Source of the DNA: Streptomyces sp. NBC_00289
Lineage (GTDB): Bacteria > Actinomycetota > Actinomycetes > Streptomycetales > Streptomycetaceae
Direction of reading: 5' to 3'
NCBI RefSeq assembly: GCF_041435115.1
Contig: NZ_CP108046.1
Span: 1,984,001 to 2,048,000, forward strand
DNA: 64,000 nt
A model generated the notes under the pieces. It ran no database searches. It was not told the origin of the DNA and worked only from the letters and a program-made list of their open reading frames with translations. Below, one piece after another: positions 55,859-64,000 of this stretch (position 1 is the stretch's first letter; each line of letters begins with the position of its first letter). A program made the position numbers and the translations under genes.

Positions 55859-57280
55859 GTGGACTGGTTCACCGCGTCCGACTACTGGCTGAGCCGGCTG
55901 GTCTTCCAGCGGGCCCTCGCCGGGCTGTACCTGATCGCGTTTCTGGCGGCGGCCCTCCAGTTCCGCCCGCTGATCGGCGAACGCGGGATGCTGCCGGTCC
56001 CCCGGTTCGTCGAGCGGATTCCGTTCCGGACGGCCCCGAGTCTCTTCCAGCTCCACTACACCGACCGCTTCTTCGCGCTCTGCGCCTGGTCGGGCTGCGC
56101 GGTGTCGGCGGCGCTGCTGGCCGGACTCGACTCCCGGCTCCCCCTGTGGGGCGGCATGCTGCTGTGGCTGGCGCCGTGGGCGCTGTATCTGTCCGTCGTC
56201 AACGTGGGGCAGACCTGGTACTCCTTCGGCTGGGAGTCGCTGCTCCTGGAGGTCGGCTTCCTCGCCGTGTTCCTCGGCAACGACGACGTGGCCCCGCCGG
56301 TCGTGGTGCTGTTCCTGCTGCGCTGGATCCTGTTCCGGGTGGAGTTCGGCGCGGGCCTGATCAAGCTGCGCGGCGACGAGTGCTGGCGGAAGCTGACCTG
56401 CCTCGACCACCACCACGAGACGCAGCCCATGCCGGGCCCGCTGAGCTGGTTCTTCCACCATCTGCCGCGCCCCCTGCACCGGGTCGAGGTGGCCGCCAAC
56501 CACGTCACCCAGCTCGTGGTGCCCTTCCTGCTGTTCGCACCGCAGCCGGTCGCCACGGTGGCCGCGTGCCTGATGATCGTCACCCAGCTGTGGCTGGTCC
56601 TGTCGGGCAACTTCGCCTGGCTGAACTGGATCACCATCGTGCTGGCCCTGCCGGCGGTGCGGTTCCCGTCCGCCGCGCGGTCCGTGCCGGACACCCCGCT
56701 CTGGTACGAGATCGTGGTCCTCGCGGTCGCCGCGCTGCTCCTGGCGCTCAGCTACCAGCCGGTCCGCAACATGCTCTCCCGCCGCCAGGTCATGAACCGT
56801 TCCTTCGACCCGCTCCATCTGGTCAACACCTACGGCGCGTTCGGCAGCGTCAGCCGGGTCCGGTACGAGGTGGTGATCGAGGGCACCGACGACTCCGCCC
56901 CACGTCCGGACTCGGACTGGCGGGAGTACGAGTTCAAGGGCAAGCCGGGTGATCCCCGGCGCTGGCCGCGGCAGTTCGCGCCGTACCACCTGCGGCTGGA
57001 CTGGCTGATGTGGTTCGCGGCGCTGTCGCCCGGGTACGCCGGATCATGGTTCGGCACCCTGGTGGAACGGCTCCTGGAGAACGACCGGGACACCCTGAAA
57101 CTGCTGCGCCGCTCCCCCTTCCCGCCGGACGCGCCGCCGCGCTACGTCCGGGCCCGCCTCTTCCGCTACCGGTACACGACCTGGCGCGAGCTGCGGGAGA
57201 CGGGCGCGTGCTGGGAGCGGACGTTCGTGCGGGAGTATCTGCCGCCGACCCGGCTGGCGGGGGTGGCTCAGAGGTCGTAG
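55859..57280 (+). CDS. Lipase maturation factor family (LMF1-like) membrane protein
   Basis: 473 residues. Several membrane helices (ALAGLYLIAFLAAALQFRPL, WSGCAVSAALLAGLDSRLPL, VVVLFLLRWILFRVEFGAGL, EIVVLAVAALLLALSYQPV) and the family motifs SVVNVGQTWYSFGWESLLLE and KLRGDECWRKLTCLDHHHET. Eukaryotic LMF1 matures lipases in the ER; bacterial homologues are uncharacterised. GTG start 55859 with AGAGGAG upstream. Its last 13 bp overlap the convergent fuconolactonase gene. Confidence 0.87.
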   Translation: MDWFTASDYWLSRLVFQRALAGLYLIAFLAAALQFRPLIGERGMLPVPRFVERIPFRTAPSLFQLHYTDRFFALCAWSGCAVSAALLAGLDSRLPLWGGMLLWLAPWALYLSVVNVGQTWYSFGWESLLLEVGFLAVFLGNDDVAPPVVVLFLLRWILFRVEFGAGLIKLRGDECWRKLTCLDHHHETQPMPGPLSWFFHHLPRPLHRVEVAANHVTQLVVPFLLFAPQPVATVAACLMIVTQLWLVLSGNFAWLNWITIVLALPAVRFPSAARSVPDTPLWYEIVVLAVAALLLALSYQPVRNMLSRRQVMNRSFDPLHLVNTYGAFGSVSRVRYEVVIEGTDDSAPRPDSDWREYEFKGKPGDPRRWPRQFAPYHLRLDWLMWFAALSPGYAGSWFGTLVERLLENDRDTLKLLRRSPFPPDAPPRYVRARLFRYRYTTWRELRETGACWERTFVREYLPPTRLAGVAQRS

Positions 57281-58101
57281 ACGCGGGCGGCCGTCGTCTC
57301 GAAAATACGGTCGCGGTCCCTCTCGTCCAGGTCGGTGGTCAACTCCCTTGCCAGGGACAGGACTTCTCCGTACGAGGCCAGCGGGGTGCACACCGGCCAG
57401 TCGGAGCCGAACATCAGTCGCCGCGGGCCGAAGGCCTCCAGCACCACGTCCGCGTACGGGCGCAGGTCGTCGACGCTCCAGGACGCCGGGTCGGCCTCGG
57501 TGACCATCCCGGAGAGCTTGCAGACGGTGTTGGGCAGGGCGGCGAGGGCGCGCACGCCGGACGCCCAGGGTTCGAGTGCGGCGGAGGCGATCGGCGGCTT
57601 CCCCAGGTGGTCCAGGACGAAGGTGAGTGAGGGCAGCAGGGCCGCCGCCTCGGCACAGGCCGGGAGCTGGCCGGGCAGCACGACCAGGTCGTAGGCGAGT
57701 CCCGCGTCGGCGACCGCGGCGAGGCCCCGGCGTACGTCCGGACGCAGCAGCCACCGCGGATCGCTCTCGCCCTGGACCTGGTGACGGATGCCCTTGAGGT
57801 ACCGGCCGCCGGGGAGTTCCCGCAGCCGGTCGAGCTCGTCGGCGACGCCGGGCTGCGTGAGGTCCGTCCAGCCGACGACTCCGGCGACCAGTTCGTGTCC
57901 GGCCGCCAGCGCGAGGAACTCGGGGGTCTCCTCGGCCACGGTGACCGTCTGCACCAGGACCGTGCGGTCGACCCCGGCCGCGCGGGCCTCCGACCCGAGC
58001 TCGGCGAGGGTGAAGTCGCGGCGCAGCGGGTCGTCCGCACCGATCCAGTCCTGGTCGCGTACGGACAGGTCCCAGACGTGGTGGTGGGCGTCGACGGTCA
58101 C
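57268..58101 (-). CDS. L-fucono-1,5-lactonase-type amidohydrolase
   Basis: 277 residues of the TIM-barrel amidohydrolase family 2: MTVDAHHHVWDLSVRDQDWI (metal HxH), LVAGVVGWTDLTQPGVADEL, YLKGIRHQVQGESDPRWLL, FVLDHLGKPP and LMFGSDWPVCTP. Hydrolyses L-fuconolactone to L-fuconate. GTG start at 58101 overlaps the mutarotase stop (GTGA). Last gene of the fucose operon. Its 3' end overlaps the convergent gene by 13 bp. Confidence 0.85.
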   Translation of the reverse strand: MTVDAHHHVWDLSVRDQDWIGADDPLRRDFTLAELGSEARAAGVDRTVLVQTVTVAEETPEFLALAAGHELVAGVVGWTDLTQPGVADELDRLRELPGGRYLKGIRHQVQGESDPRWLLRPDVRRGLAAVADAGLAYDLVVLPGQLPACAEAAALLPSLTFVLDHLGKPPIASAALEPWASGVRALAALPNTVCKLSGMVTEADPASWSVDDLRPYADVVLEAFGPRRLMFGSDWPVCTPLASYGEVLSLARELTTDLDERDRDRIFETTAARVYDL

Positions 58102-58412
58102 GGCAGCTCCCAGACGACGGGCAGGCCGGCGTCGGCGCCCTCGCCGGAGTAGTCGTGCACCACGTCGAGCAGGCCGGCCATGCGGGCCTGCCAGGCCATG
58201 TTGACCGGGAGCTTCTCCAGCTCGGCGAGCAGCCGGGCGTAGTCCGCGCACTCCAGCAGGTGGAAGAGCTCCGTTCCGCTGCGCCAGATGGTCCAGGAGG
58301 TCGCGCCGGCGGCGCGGATCGCGTCGGTGAGTTCCTCCGGGACCTCGCGGTGGGCGGCCTCGTACTCGGCGACGCGGTCCGCGCGGACCCGGGTGTGCAG
58401 GGCGATCCTCAT
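58098..58412 (-). CDS. L-rhamnose/L-fucose mutarotase
   Basis: 104 residues, RhaM-like: MRIALHTRVRADRVAEYEAA, HREVPEELTDAIRAAGATSW, LFHLLECADYARLLAELEK and NMAWQARMAGLLDV. Interconverts alpha and beta anomers of the imported sugar. Overlaps the aldo/keto reductase gene by four bases and the lactonase gene by four. Confidence 0.88.
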   Translation of the reverse strand: MRIALHTRVRADRVAEYEAAHREVPEELTDAIRAAGATSWTIWRSGTELFHLLECADYARLLAELEKLPVNMAWQARMAGLLDVVHDYSGEGADAGLPVVWELP

Positions 58413-59395
58413 GTCGGCTCCTCGGCGGGTACGGGGGCGTCCGGCGGCAGGAGGCCGGTGGCGCGGGCCTCCTGCCAGAAGGCGGCGGGCACGGGCGCCG
58501 CGAACTGTTCGGCGCAGTCGCGGACCTCGGCCGCCGACCGGGCCCCCACCAGGACGCTCACGACGGCCGGATGGGCGGCGCAGAAGGCCAGAGCGGCGGC
58601 CCGCAGCGTGGTGCCGTGGCGTTCGGCGAGGGAGTTCAGGCGCAGGGCGCGGTCCAGCAACCCGGGCGGGACGGGAGCGTAGTTGTACGTGGCACCGGGC
58701 CTGGGATCCGCCAGCAGGCCGGAGTTGAAGGCGCCACCGACGACGACCGAGGTGCCTCGTTCCTCGGCCGCGGGCAGCAGGTCGGTCAGGGCCCGCTGGT
58801 CGAGCAGCGTGTACCGGCCGGCGCACAGCACCATGTCGACGTCCGTGTCACGGACGAACCGGGTCAGCATCTCCGCCTGGTTCATGCCCGCGCCGATCGC
58901 GCCGACCACGCCTTCCGAGCGGAGCTTCTCCAGGGCCGGGTAGCCGTCCCGGAAGGCCTGTTCGGCGTGATCGTCGGGGTCGTGGAGGTAGACGGCGTCG
59001 ACGTGGTCGAGGCCGAGGCGTTCCAGACTGGCCTCCAGGGTGCGCCGTACGCCGTCGGCGCTGAAGTCCCACACCCGGCGGAGCGTGGCGGGCACGGCGA
59101 AGCCGTTGGCGAGGTCGTCGCCGCCCGCCGCCGAGGGCTCCAGGCGGCGGCCCACCTTCGTGGACACCGTGTAGGCGGAGCGGGGATGGTCGCGCAGGGC
59201 CGCGCCGAGGCGGCGTTCGGACAGGCCGAGGCCGTAGTGCGGCGCGGTGTCGAAGTAGCGGACGCCCTGCTGCCAGGCCGTCGCCACGGCCTCGTGCGCC
59301 CGCTCCTCGGTGACCTCGGTGAAGAGGTTGCCGATCGCGGCGCCGCCGAAGGCGAGCGGGCTGACGTCGACGCCGGTGCGGCCGAGCGTCCTCAC
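58409..59395 (-). CDS. Aldo/keto reductase, probable L-fucose dehydrogenase
   Basis: 328 residues of the AKR fold: LGRTGVDVSPLAFGGAAIGN, YFDTAPHYGLGLSERRLGAA (catalytic Asp/Tyr), VSTKVGRR and LDHVDAVYLHDPDDH. In this operon it would oxidise L-fucose to fuconolactone with NAD(P)+, matching D-threo-aldose 1-dehydrogenases. GTG start at 59395 overlaps the SDR stop by four bases. Confidence 0.85.
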   Translation of the reverse strand: MRTLGRTGVDVSPLAFGGAAIGNLFTEVTEERAHEAVATAWQQGVRYFDTAPHYGLGLSERRLGAALRDHPRSAYTVSTKVGRRLEPSAAGGDDLANGFAVPATLRRVWDFSADGVRRTLEASLERLGLDHVDAVYLHDPDDHAEQAFRDGYPALEKLRSEGVVGAIGAGMNQAEMLTRFVRDTDVDMVLCAGRYTLLDQRALTDLLPAAEERGTSVVVGGAFNSGLLADPRPGATYNYAPVPPGLLDRALRLNSLAERHGTTLRAAALAFCAAHPAVVSVLVGARSAAEVRDCAEQFAAPVPAAFWQEARATGLLPPDAPVPAEEPT

Positions 59396-60147
59396 TGGCC
59401 CACCGGGCGCAGCCGCAGGCCCTGCATGCCGCCGTCCACCGCGAGCGCGGTACCGGTGGTGGCGCCGGACAGGGGGCTCGCCAGGTAGGCGATGGCGCCC
59501 GCCACTTCGGCCGCCGAGACGAGCCGGCCGGTGGGCTGGCGGGCCTCCAGGGCGGCGCGCTCGCCGACCGGGTCGTCCGCCGCGTCCAGCAGCCGGCCGA
59601 CCCAGGGGGTGTCCGCCGTACCGGGGTTGACGCAGTTCACCCGGATGCCCTCGCGGACGTGGTCGGCGGCCATCGCGAGGGTGAGGGAGTACACGGCGCC
59701 CTTGGTGGCGCTGTACAGCGCCCGCTGCGGGAGGCCCGCGGTGGCCGCGATGGAGCAGGTGTTGACGATCGCCGCGTGCGCCGACCGGCGCAGGTGCGGC
59801 AGCGCGGCCCGGGCCGTGCGGACCATGCCGACGACGTTGACGTCCAGGACGCGATGCCACTCCTCGTCGTCGTTGTCCTCGACGGTGCCCTGTGCGCCGA
59901 CGCCCGCGTTGCTGACGACGACGTCCAGTCCGCCGAGGTCGGCGACGGCCGCCGCCACGGCCTCGCGCAGGGAGGCGTCGTCGGTGACGTCCGCGCGGTA
60001 CGCGAGCAGCGGCTTCTCGACCGACGCCGGGTCCAGGTCCAGGACGGCGACCTGGGCGCCGCGCTCGGCCAGGAGCTCGGCGGTGGCCCGGCCGATGCCG
60101 GAGGCGCCGCCCGTCACCAGGGCCTTGAGACCCTCGAAGTCGTTCAT
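59392..60147 (-). CDS. SDR, probable 2-keto-3-deoxy-L-fuconate dehydrogenase
   Basis: 251 residues, classical [54 protein letters not shown] with the Tyr, TKGAVYSLT with the Lys, and [12 protein letters not shown]. Its place after the dehydratase suggests oxidation of 2-keto-3-deoxyfuconate. ATG 60147 overlaps the dehydratase stop by four bases. A second SDR role cannot be excluded. Confidence 0.85.
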   Translation of the reverse strand: MNDFEGLKALVTGGASGIGRATAELLAERGAQVAVLDLDPASVEKPLLAYRADVTDDASLREAVAAAVADLGGLDVVVSNAGVGAQGTVEDNDDEEWHRVLDVNVVGMVRTARAALPHLRRSAHAAIVNTCSIAATAGLPQRALYSATKGAVYSLTLAMAADHVREGIRVNCVNPGTADTPWVGRLLDAADDPVGERAALEARQPTGRLVSAAEVAGAIAYLASPLSGATTGTALAVDGGMQGLRLRPVGQ

Positions 60148-61493
60148 GCCGCGTGCCCCTTCTCGGTGTCGAGGTCGGCGGCCCAGAAGGTGCCGTCGGG
60201 GAAGGTGTACCGCGCGATGGACTCGGGCCGCATCGTGGCCGAGAAGCCGGGCGCGCCGGGTGCCGTGTAGTGGCCCTCGCGGATCACCACCGGGTCGACG
60301 AAGTGGTCGTGCAGGTGGTCGACGTACTCGATGACCCGGTCCTCGGTGGTGCCGGTGACCGCGACGTAGTCGAACATCGACAGGTGCTGGACGAGTTCGC
60401 ACAGGCCGACACCGCCCGCGTGCGGGCACACCGGCACGCCGAACTTGGCCGCCAGCAGCAGGATGGCGAGGTTCTCGTTGACCCCGCCGACGCGGGCCGC
60501 GTCGATCTGTACGACGTCGAGGGCGCCCGCCTGCAGCAGCTGCTTGAACACGATCCTGTTCTGGACGTGCTCGCCGGTGGCGACCTTCACCGGGGCGACG
60601 GCCTTGCGGATCGCCGCGTGGCCGAGGACGTCGTCGGGGCTGGTAGGCTCCTCGATCCAGTAGGGGTCGAACTCGGCGAGGGCTCTGGTCCAGCTGATCG
60701 CCTCGTCGACGTCCCAGCGCTGGTTGGCGTCGATGGCCACCCGGATGTCCGGTCCGACGACGGAACGGGCCACGCGGCAGCGCCGTATGTCGTCCTCGAG
60801 GTCCGCGCCGACCTTCAGCTTGATCTGCCGGAAGCCGTCGGCGACCGCCTGGGCGGCGAGCCGGGTGAGCTTCTCGTCGCTGTAGCCGAGCCAGCCGGCG
60901 GAGGTGGTGTAGGCGGGGTATCCGCCGGCCAGGAGGCGGGCGGTCCGCTCGGCGGCGCCCGCCCGGCCGCGGCGCAGGATGTCCAGGGCCTCCTCGGGGG
61001 TGAGCGCGTCCGAGAGGTAGCGGAAGTCGATCTGGCCGACCAGCCATGCGGGCTCGGCCTCGGCGAGCAGCCGCCACAGCGGTTTGCCGGCGCGCTTGGC
61101 CGCCAGGTCCCACACGGCGTTGATCACCGCGCCGATCGCCATGTGCATCACCCCCTTCTCGGGCCCCAGCCAGCGCAGCTGGCTGTCCCCGATCAGGTCC
61201 CGGAAGAGCGATCCGGGGTTGTCGCACACCTCGTCGACGGTCCGTCCGACCACATGGTGGCGCAGCGCGTGGATCGCGGCGACCTGGACCTCGTTGCCCC
61301 GCCCGATGGTGAAGGTGAAGCCGTGCCCCTCCGGTCCGCCGGCACCGTCCTCGCCGTCGGTACGCAGCACAACGTACGCGGCCGAGTAGTCGGGGTCCGG
61401 ATTCATGGCGTCGGAGCCGTCCAGCTCGCGCGAGGTGGGGAAGCGGATGTCATAGGTGTCGACCGCTGTGATGCGGACGGGCGTCGGGGACAC
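60144..61493 (-). CDS. L-fuconate dehydratase (enolase superfamily)
   Basis: 449 residues of the MR/enolase family: [35 protein letters not shown] (KxK base), [26 protein letters not shown] and [10 protein letters not shown] supply the metal and catalytic acids, with [13 protein letters not shown] and [11 protein letters not shown] at the C-terminal barrel. Dehydrates L-fuconate to 2-keto-3-deoxy-L-fuconate. GTG start at 61493 with AAAGG upstream. First catabolic gene after the transport pair, in the same direction. Confidence 0.93.
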   Translation of the reverse strand: MSPTPVRITAVDTYDIRFPTSRELDGSDAMNPDPDYSAAYVVLRTDGEDGAGGPEGHGFTFTIGRGNEVQVAAIHALRHHVVGRTVDEVCDNPGSLFRDLIGDSQLRWLGPEKGVMHMAIGAVINAVWDLAAKRAGKPLWRLLAEAEPAWLVGQIDFRYLSDALTPEEALDILRRGRAGAAERTARLLAGGYPAYTTSAGWLGYSDEKLTRLAAQAVADGFRQIKLKVGADLEDDIRRCRVARSVVGPDIRVAIDANQRWDVDEAISWTRALAEFDPYWIEEPTSPDDVLGHAAIRKAVAPVKVATGEHVQNRIVFKQLLQAGALDVVQIDAARVGGVNENLAILLLAAKFGVPVCPHAGGVGLCELVQHLSMFDYVAVTGTTEDRVIEYVDHLHDHFVDPVVIREGHYTAPGAPGFSATMRPESIARYTFPDGTFWAADLDTEKGHAA

Positions 61494-61527
61494 AGGGGGA
61501 CCTTTCGGTCGGTGGCAGGGACGGGGG

Positions 61528-62562
61528 TCAGTCCTGGGCACGGCCGGTGGTGAAGCGGGCGATCATGAGGGCGAGCAGGATGATGCCGCCGTAGATGGCC
61601 TGGATCCAGAAGGACGGCACCTGGGCGAGTTGCAGCAGGGTCTGCACGACACCGAGCAACAGGACGCCGGTGAGGGCGCCGAACATGGTGCCCTTGCCGC
61701 CGTCGAGACTGATGCCGCCGATGACCGCCGCCGCCATGACCGTGAAGATCAGGTTGTTGCCCTGGTTGGCGCTGATCGCGCCCACGTAGCCGGTCAACAT
61801 GATCCCGCCGACCGAGGCGAGGACGCCGGCTACGACGAACACGCCGAACACCACCCGGTCGACCCGGATGCCGGCGGCGCGGGCGGCGTCCGAGTTGCCT
61901 CCGATGGCGTACAGGGCGCGGCCGATCCGGTGGTACTTGAGGATCAGTCCGGCAATGCCGAAGCAGATCGCGGCGACCCACACCGACAGCGGAACGCGCA
62001 GGAAGGTGGTGGTCGCCAGCGAGAAGAACGCGTCGGGCATCTCGAACAGTGTCTTGCCCTTGGTCGCGCCGACCAGCAGACCGCGCAGAATGATCAGCAT
62101 GGCGAGGGAGACGATGAAGGCGTTCAGCTTGAGCTTCACCACGAGGAAGCCGTTGAACGCGCCGATCGCGCCGCCCACGACGAGGATCGCCAGGAGGGCG
62201 AGGGCCACCGGCCATTCGGTGCCCCAGCCGTACTGTGCGGCGGGCAGCGCCAACAGCGCACCGACGGCGGGCGCGATACCGACCACCGACTCCAGGGACA
62301 GGTCGATCTTGCCGATGATCAGCACCAGCGCCTCGGCCAGCACCACCATCGCGAGCGCGGCGGAGGAGGCGAGGATGGAGATCAGTGTGCGCTCGGTGAG
62401 GAACGAGTCATTGACGACGGCGCCGATCACCATGAGCAGCAACAGCGGTGGGACCAGGGCGAGTTCGCGGGCCCGGTGCAGCAGCACACTCCTGAGGGTC
62501 TTGCTGTCGGGCGCTTTGACGGGGATGGATGCGGAGGCCGACGGGGCCTTCGTGTCAGCCAT
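61528..62562 (-). CDS. ABC sugar transporter permease (RbsC/FucP-like)
   Basis: 344 residues with about ten membrane helices ([113 protein letters not shown]). The EAA-like loop [19 protein letters not shown] contacts the ATPase. Imports the fucose-type sugar. ATG 62562 overlaps the ATPase gene's end by eight bases; the dehydratase starts 35 bp after its stop. Confidence 0.9.
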   Translation of the reverse strand: MADTKAPSASASIPVKAPDSKTLRSVLLHRARELALVPPLLLLMVIGAVVNDSFLTERTLISILASSAALAMVVLAEALVLIIGKIDLSLESVVGIAPAVGALLALPAAQYGWGTEWPVALALLAILVVGGAIGAFNGFLVVKLKLNAFIVSLAMLIILRGLLVGATKGKTLFEMPDAFFSLATTTFLRVPLSVWVAAICFGIAGLILKYHRIGRALYAIGGNSDAARAAGIRVDRVVFGVFVVAGVLASVGGIMLTGYVGAISANQGNNLIFTVMAAAVIGGISLDGGKGTMFGALTGVLLLGVVQTLLQLAQVPSFWIQAIYGGIILLALMIARFTTGRAQD

Positions 62563-64000
62563 GGTCCACTCCTTCGATGGAGGCGATCAGCTCGTGGTCG
62601 TTCCAGCCGGCCGGGTACTCGGCCACGACCCGGCCGTGGAAGAGGACGAGGACGCGGTCGCAGCGGCGCAGGTCGTCGAGTTCGTCGGAGACGACCAGGA
62701 CGGCGGTGCCGTCCTCGCGGGCGGTGTCCACCCGGGACAGCAGGGACTCCTTGGATTTCACGTCGACGCCGGCGGTGGGGTTGATGAGCACCAGCAGACG
62801 CGGGTCCGAGGCGAGGGCGCGGGCCATCACGACCTTCTGGGCGTTGCCCCCGGAGAGGTCGGAGACCGGCTGATCGGGTCCCTCCGCGTGGATGTCCAGC
62901 CGCTCGATCAGCTCGGCCGCGAAGGCGCGCTTGCGGGCCGCGCCGACGAACCCGTACCGCCCGAGCCGGCCCAGGACGCTCATGGTGGAGTTGTCGCCGA
63001 TGGACATGCCGAAGACGAGCCCCTGGCCGTGCCGGTCGCGTGGGACGCAGCCGACGCCGGCCTTCAAAGCTCCCTGGACATCGCCGAACGGGAGCTGCTT
63101 GCCCTCGACCTGCGCGGTGCCGGAGCTCGGAGTGTGCAGCCCGGCGAAGGACTCCGCGAGCGCGATCTTCCCACTGCCGCTGGAACCGGCGAGGCCGACG
63201 ACCTCACCGCGGCGGACGCTCAGAGCGATGTCCTGGTAGGTGTCCGAGGTCAGGCCCCGGACATCGAGGACCACGGCTGCGTCGGCCCGCTCCTGCTCCA
63301 CCTGTTCCGCCTGCTCCACCACGGCGTCGGCGGCAGCCGCCTGCTGCTCGGCCAGCGCCTCCCCCGCCATCGCCTCCACCAGGGCCGCCCTGGGCAGTTC
63401 GGCGACGGGCGCGCTCGTGATCCAGCGGGCGTCGCGGAGAACCGTCACCTTCTGGCAGACCTCGTACACCTCCTGAAGGTGGTGCGAGATGAACAGGAAG
63501 GTGACACCCGACTCCTGCAGCGCGCGCATCCTCGCGAAGAGGCGCTCGATCTCGCGGTTGTCGAGCTGGGCGGTGGGTTCGTCCAGGACGATGAAGCGAG
63601 CGCCCTGGCTCAGCGCCCGGGCGATCTCCACCATCTGACGGTCCTCGACCTTGAGGTCGGCGGTGCGGGCGGCGGGGTCGACGTGGATGTCCCAGGTGTC
63701 GAGGACCTCGACGGCCTCCGCCTGGAGCCGGCGCCAGCTGAAGAAGCCGCGCCGGCTGCCGGGCTGACGGTTGAGGAAGAGGTTTTCGGCGACGGTGAGC
63801 TCCGGGACCACCGTGGGCCGCTGGTAGACGCAGGCCACCTTGGTGCGCCAGGCATCACGGTCGGTGAGCGGTGGCGCCGGCTCACCGTCGAAGTGGACGG
63901 TGCCCGCGTCGGGCGCCTGGAGTCCGGTGAGGAGGCTGACGAGGGTGGACTTGCCGGCACCGTTGCGGCCGACGAGGGCGTGGGACTCGCCGGGCAGGAC
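62555..64000 (-). CDS. ABC sugar transporter ATP-binding protein (partial, 5' end outside window)
   Basis: Two ATPase modules in one chain, as in RbsA/MglA. The N-terminal module runs off the right edge; its Walker A is visible as GRNGAGKSTLVSLLTG near 63950. Further motifs are VEDRQMVEIARALSQGARFI, VLDEPTAQLDN, the second module's degenerate P-loop AGSSGSGKIALAESF, LSGGNAQKVVMARALAS and LVLINPTAGVDVKS. About 482 codons are present of a usual ~500. The substrate-binding protein and regulator should lie further right. Confidence 0.9.
   Translation of the reverse strand, partial: VLPGESHALVGRNGAGKSTLVSLLTGLQAPDAGTVHFDGEPAPPLTDRDAWRTKVACVYQRPTVVPELTVAENLFLNRQPGSRRGFFSWRRLQAEAVEVLDTWDIHVDPAARTADLKVEDRQMVEIARALSQGARFIVLDEPTAQLDNREIERLFARMRALQESGVTFLFISHHLQEVYEVCQKVTVLRDARWITSAPVAELPRAALVEAMAGEALAEQQAAAADAVVEQAEQVEQERADAAVVLDVRGLTSDTYQDIALSVRRGEVVGLAGSSGSGKIALAESFAGLHTPSSGTAQVEGKQLPFGDVQGALKAGVGCVPRDRHGQGLVFGMSIGDNSTMSVLGRLGRYGFVGAARKRAFAAELIERLDIHAEGPDQPVSDLSGGNAQKVVMARALASDPRLLVLINPTAGVDVKSKESLLSRVDTAREDGTAVLVVSDELDDLRRCDRVLVLFHGRVVAEYPAGWNDHELIASIEGVDHG

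Overview
The window is high-GC actinobacterial DNA with almost every codon ending in G or C, GTG/TTG starts, and a gene set typical of Streptomyces (ergothioneine operon, PP2C phosphatase with ATPase domain, class F sortase, Tat-exported glycoside hydrolases, ornithine-lipid pair, c-di-GMP enzyme). From memory, the order egtABCD - dodecin - olsAB - sdhBAC - LysR - rmdA - lipoprotein resembles the SCO0910-SCO0930 stretch of Streptomyces coelicolor, so this is probably a Streptomyces chromosome arm. No tRNA, rRNA, CRISPR, insertion sequence or prophage gene was seen.

Layout. 1-6.2 kb: truncated aldehyde dehydrogenase, LacI and TetR regulators, a TetR-controlled NADPH:FMN reductase, a chorismate-mutase-like protein and a family III CoA transferase. 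6.2-7.6 kb: a scar where the 5' halves of a divergent SDR/HTH-regulator pair have been lost, then a formylglycine-generating-enzyme-like protein. 7.6-14.3 kb: a secreted carbohydrate block (metalloprotease, frameshifted GH5-FnIII-CBM2 enzyme behind a CebR box, GH29-like fucosidase, GH43-CBM42 enzyme). 14.5-19.4 kb: amidase, NfeD-like protein plus flotillin, orphan PemK/MazF-like protein, PARG-type protein. 19.7-24.5 kb: egtABCD and dodecin. 24.7-30.2 kb: HAD phosphatase, PL9-type pectate lyase, nucleotidyltransferase, LLM oxidoreductase and olsBA. 30.4-39.5 kb: sdhCAB with a divergent LysR gene, an SDR, rmdA and a SAM methyltransferase. 39.7-45.7 kb: an envelope block (twin-repeat lipoprotein, Pro-rich protein, DUF4239 protein, two related secreted C-terminally anchored proteins, class F sortase, polysaccharide deacetylase). 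45.8-55.7 kb: decayed lysX, UspA, CapA-like protein, ECF sigma factor with anti-sigma factor, Fpg/Nei glycosylase, SpoIIE-type phosphatase and a repeat-bearing lipoprotein. 55.9-64 kb: lipase maturation factor homologue and a seven-gene L-fucose uptake and catabolism operon running off the right edge.

How the genes work together. The secreted hydrolases release plant- or mucin-type sugars: the GH29 enzyme would free L-fucose, and the operon at 57.3-64 kb would import it and oxidise it through fuconolactone, fuconate and 2-keto-3-deoxyfuconate. egtABCD make ergothioneine from glutamate, cysteine and histidine. sdhCAB feed electrons to menaquinone, and the adjacent olsBA make phosphate-free membrane lipid.

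Two themes stand out. First, gene decay: a deletion scar at 6.4 kb, single-base frameshifts in the GH5 gene and lysX, a large in-frame deletion in lysX, and a response-regulator remnant at 12.7 kb. Second, structured non-coding DNA: a GGGTC array able to form a G-quadruplex, tandem copies of the 3' ends of lysR and rmdA past their stop codons, and several perfect 12-20 bp inverted repeats at gene starts. The sortase block is the best candidate for an undescribed system, because its likely clients carry no LPXTG-type signal.
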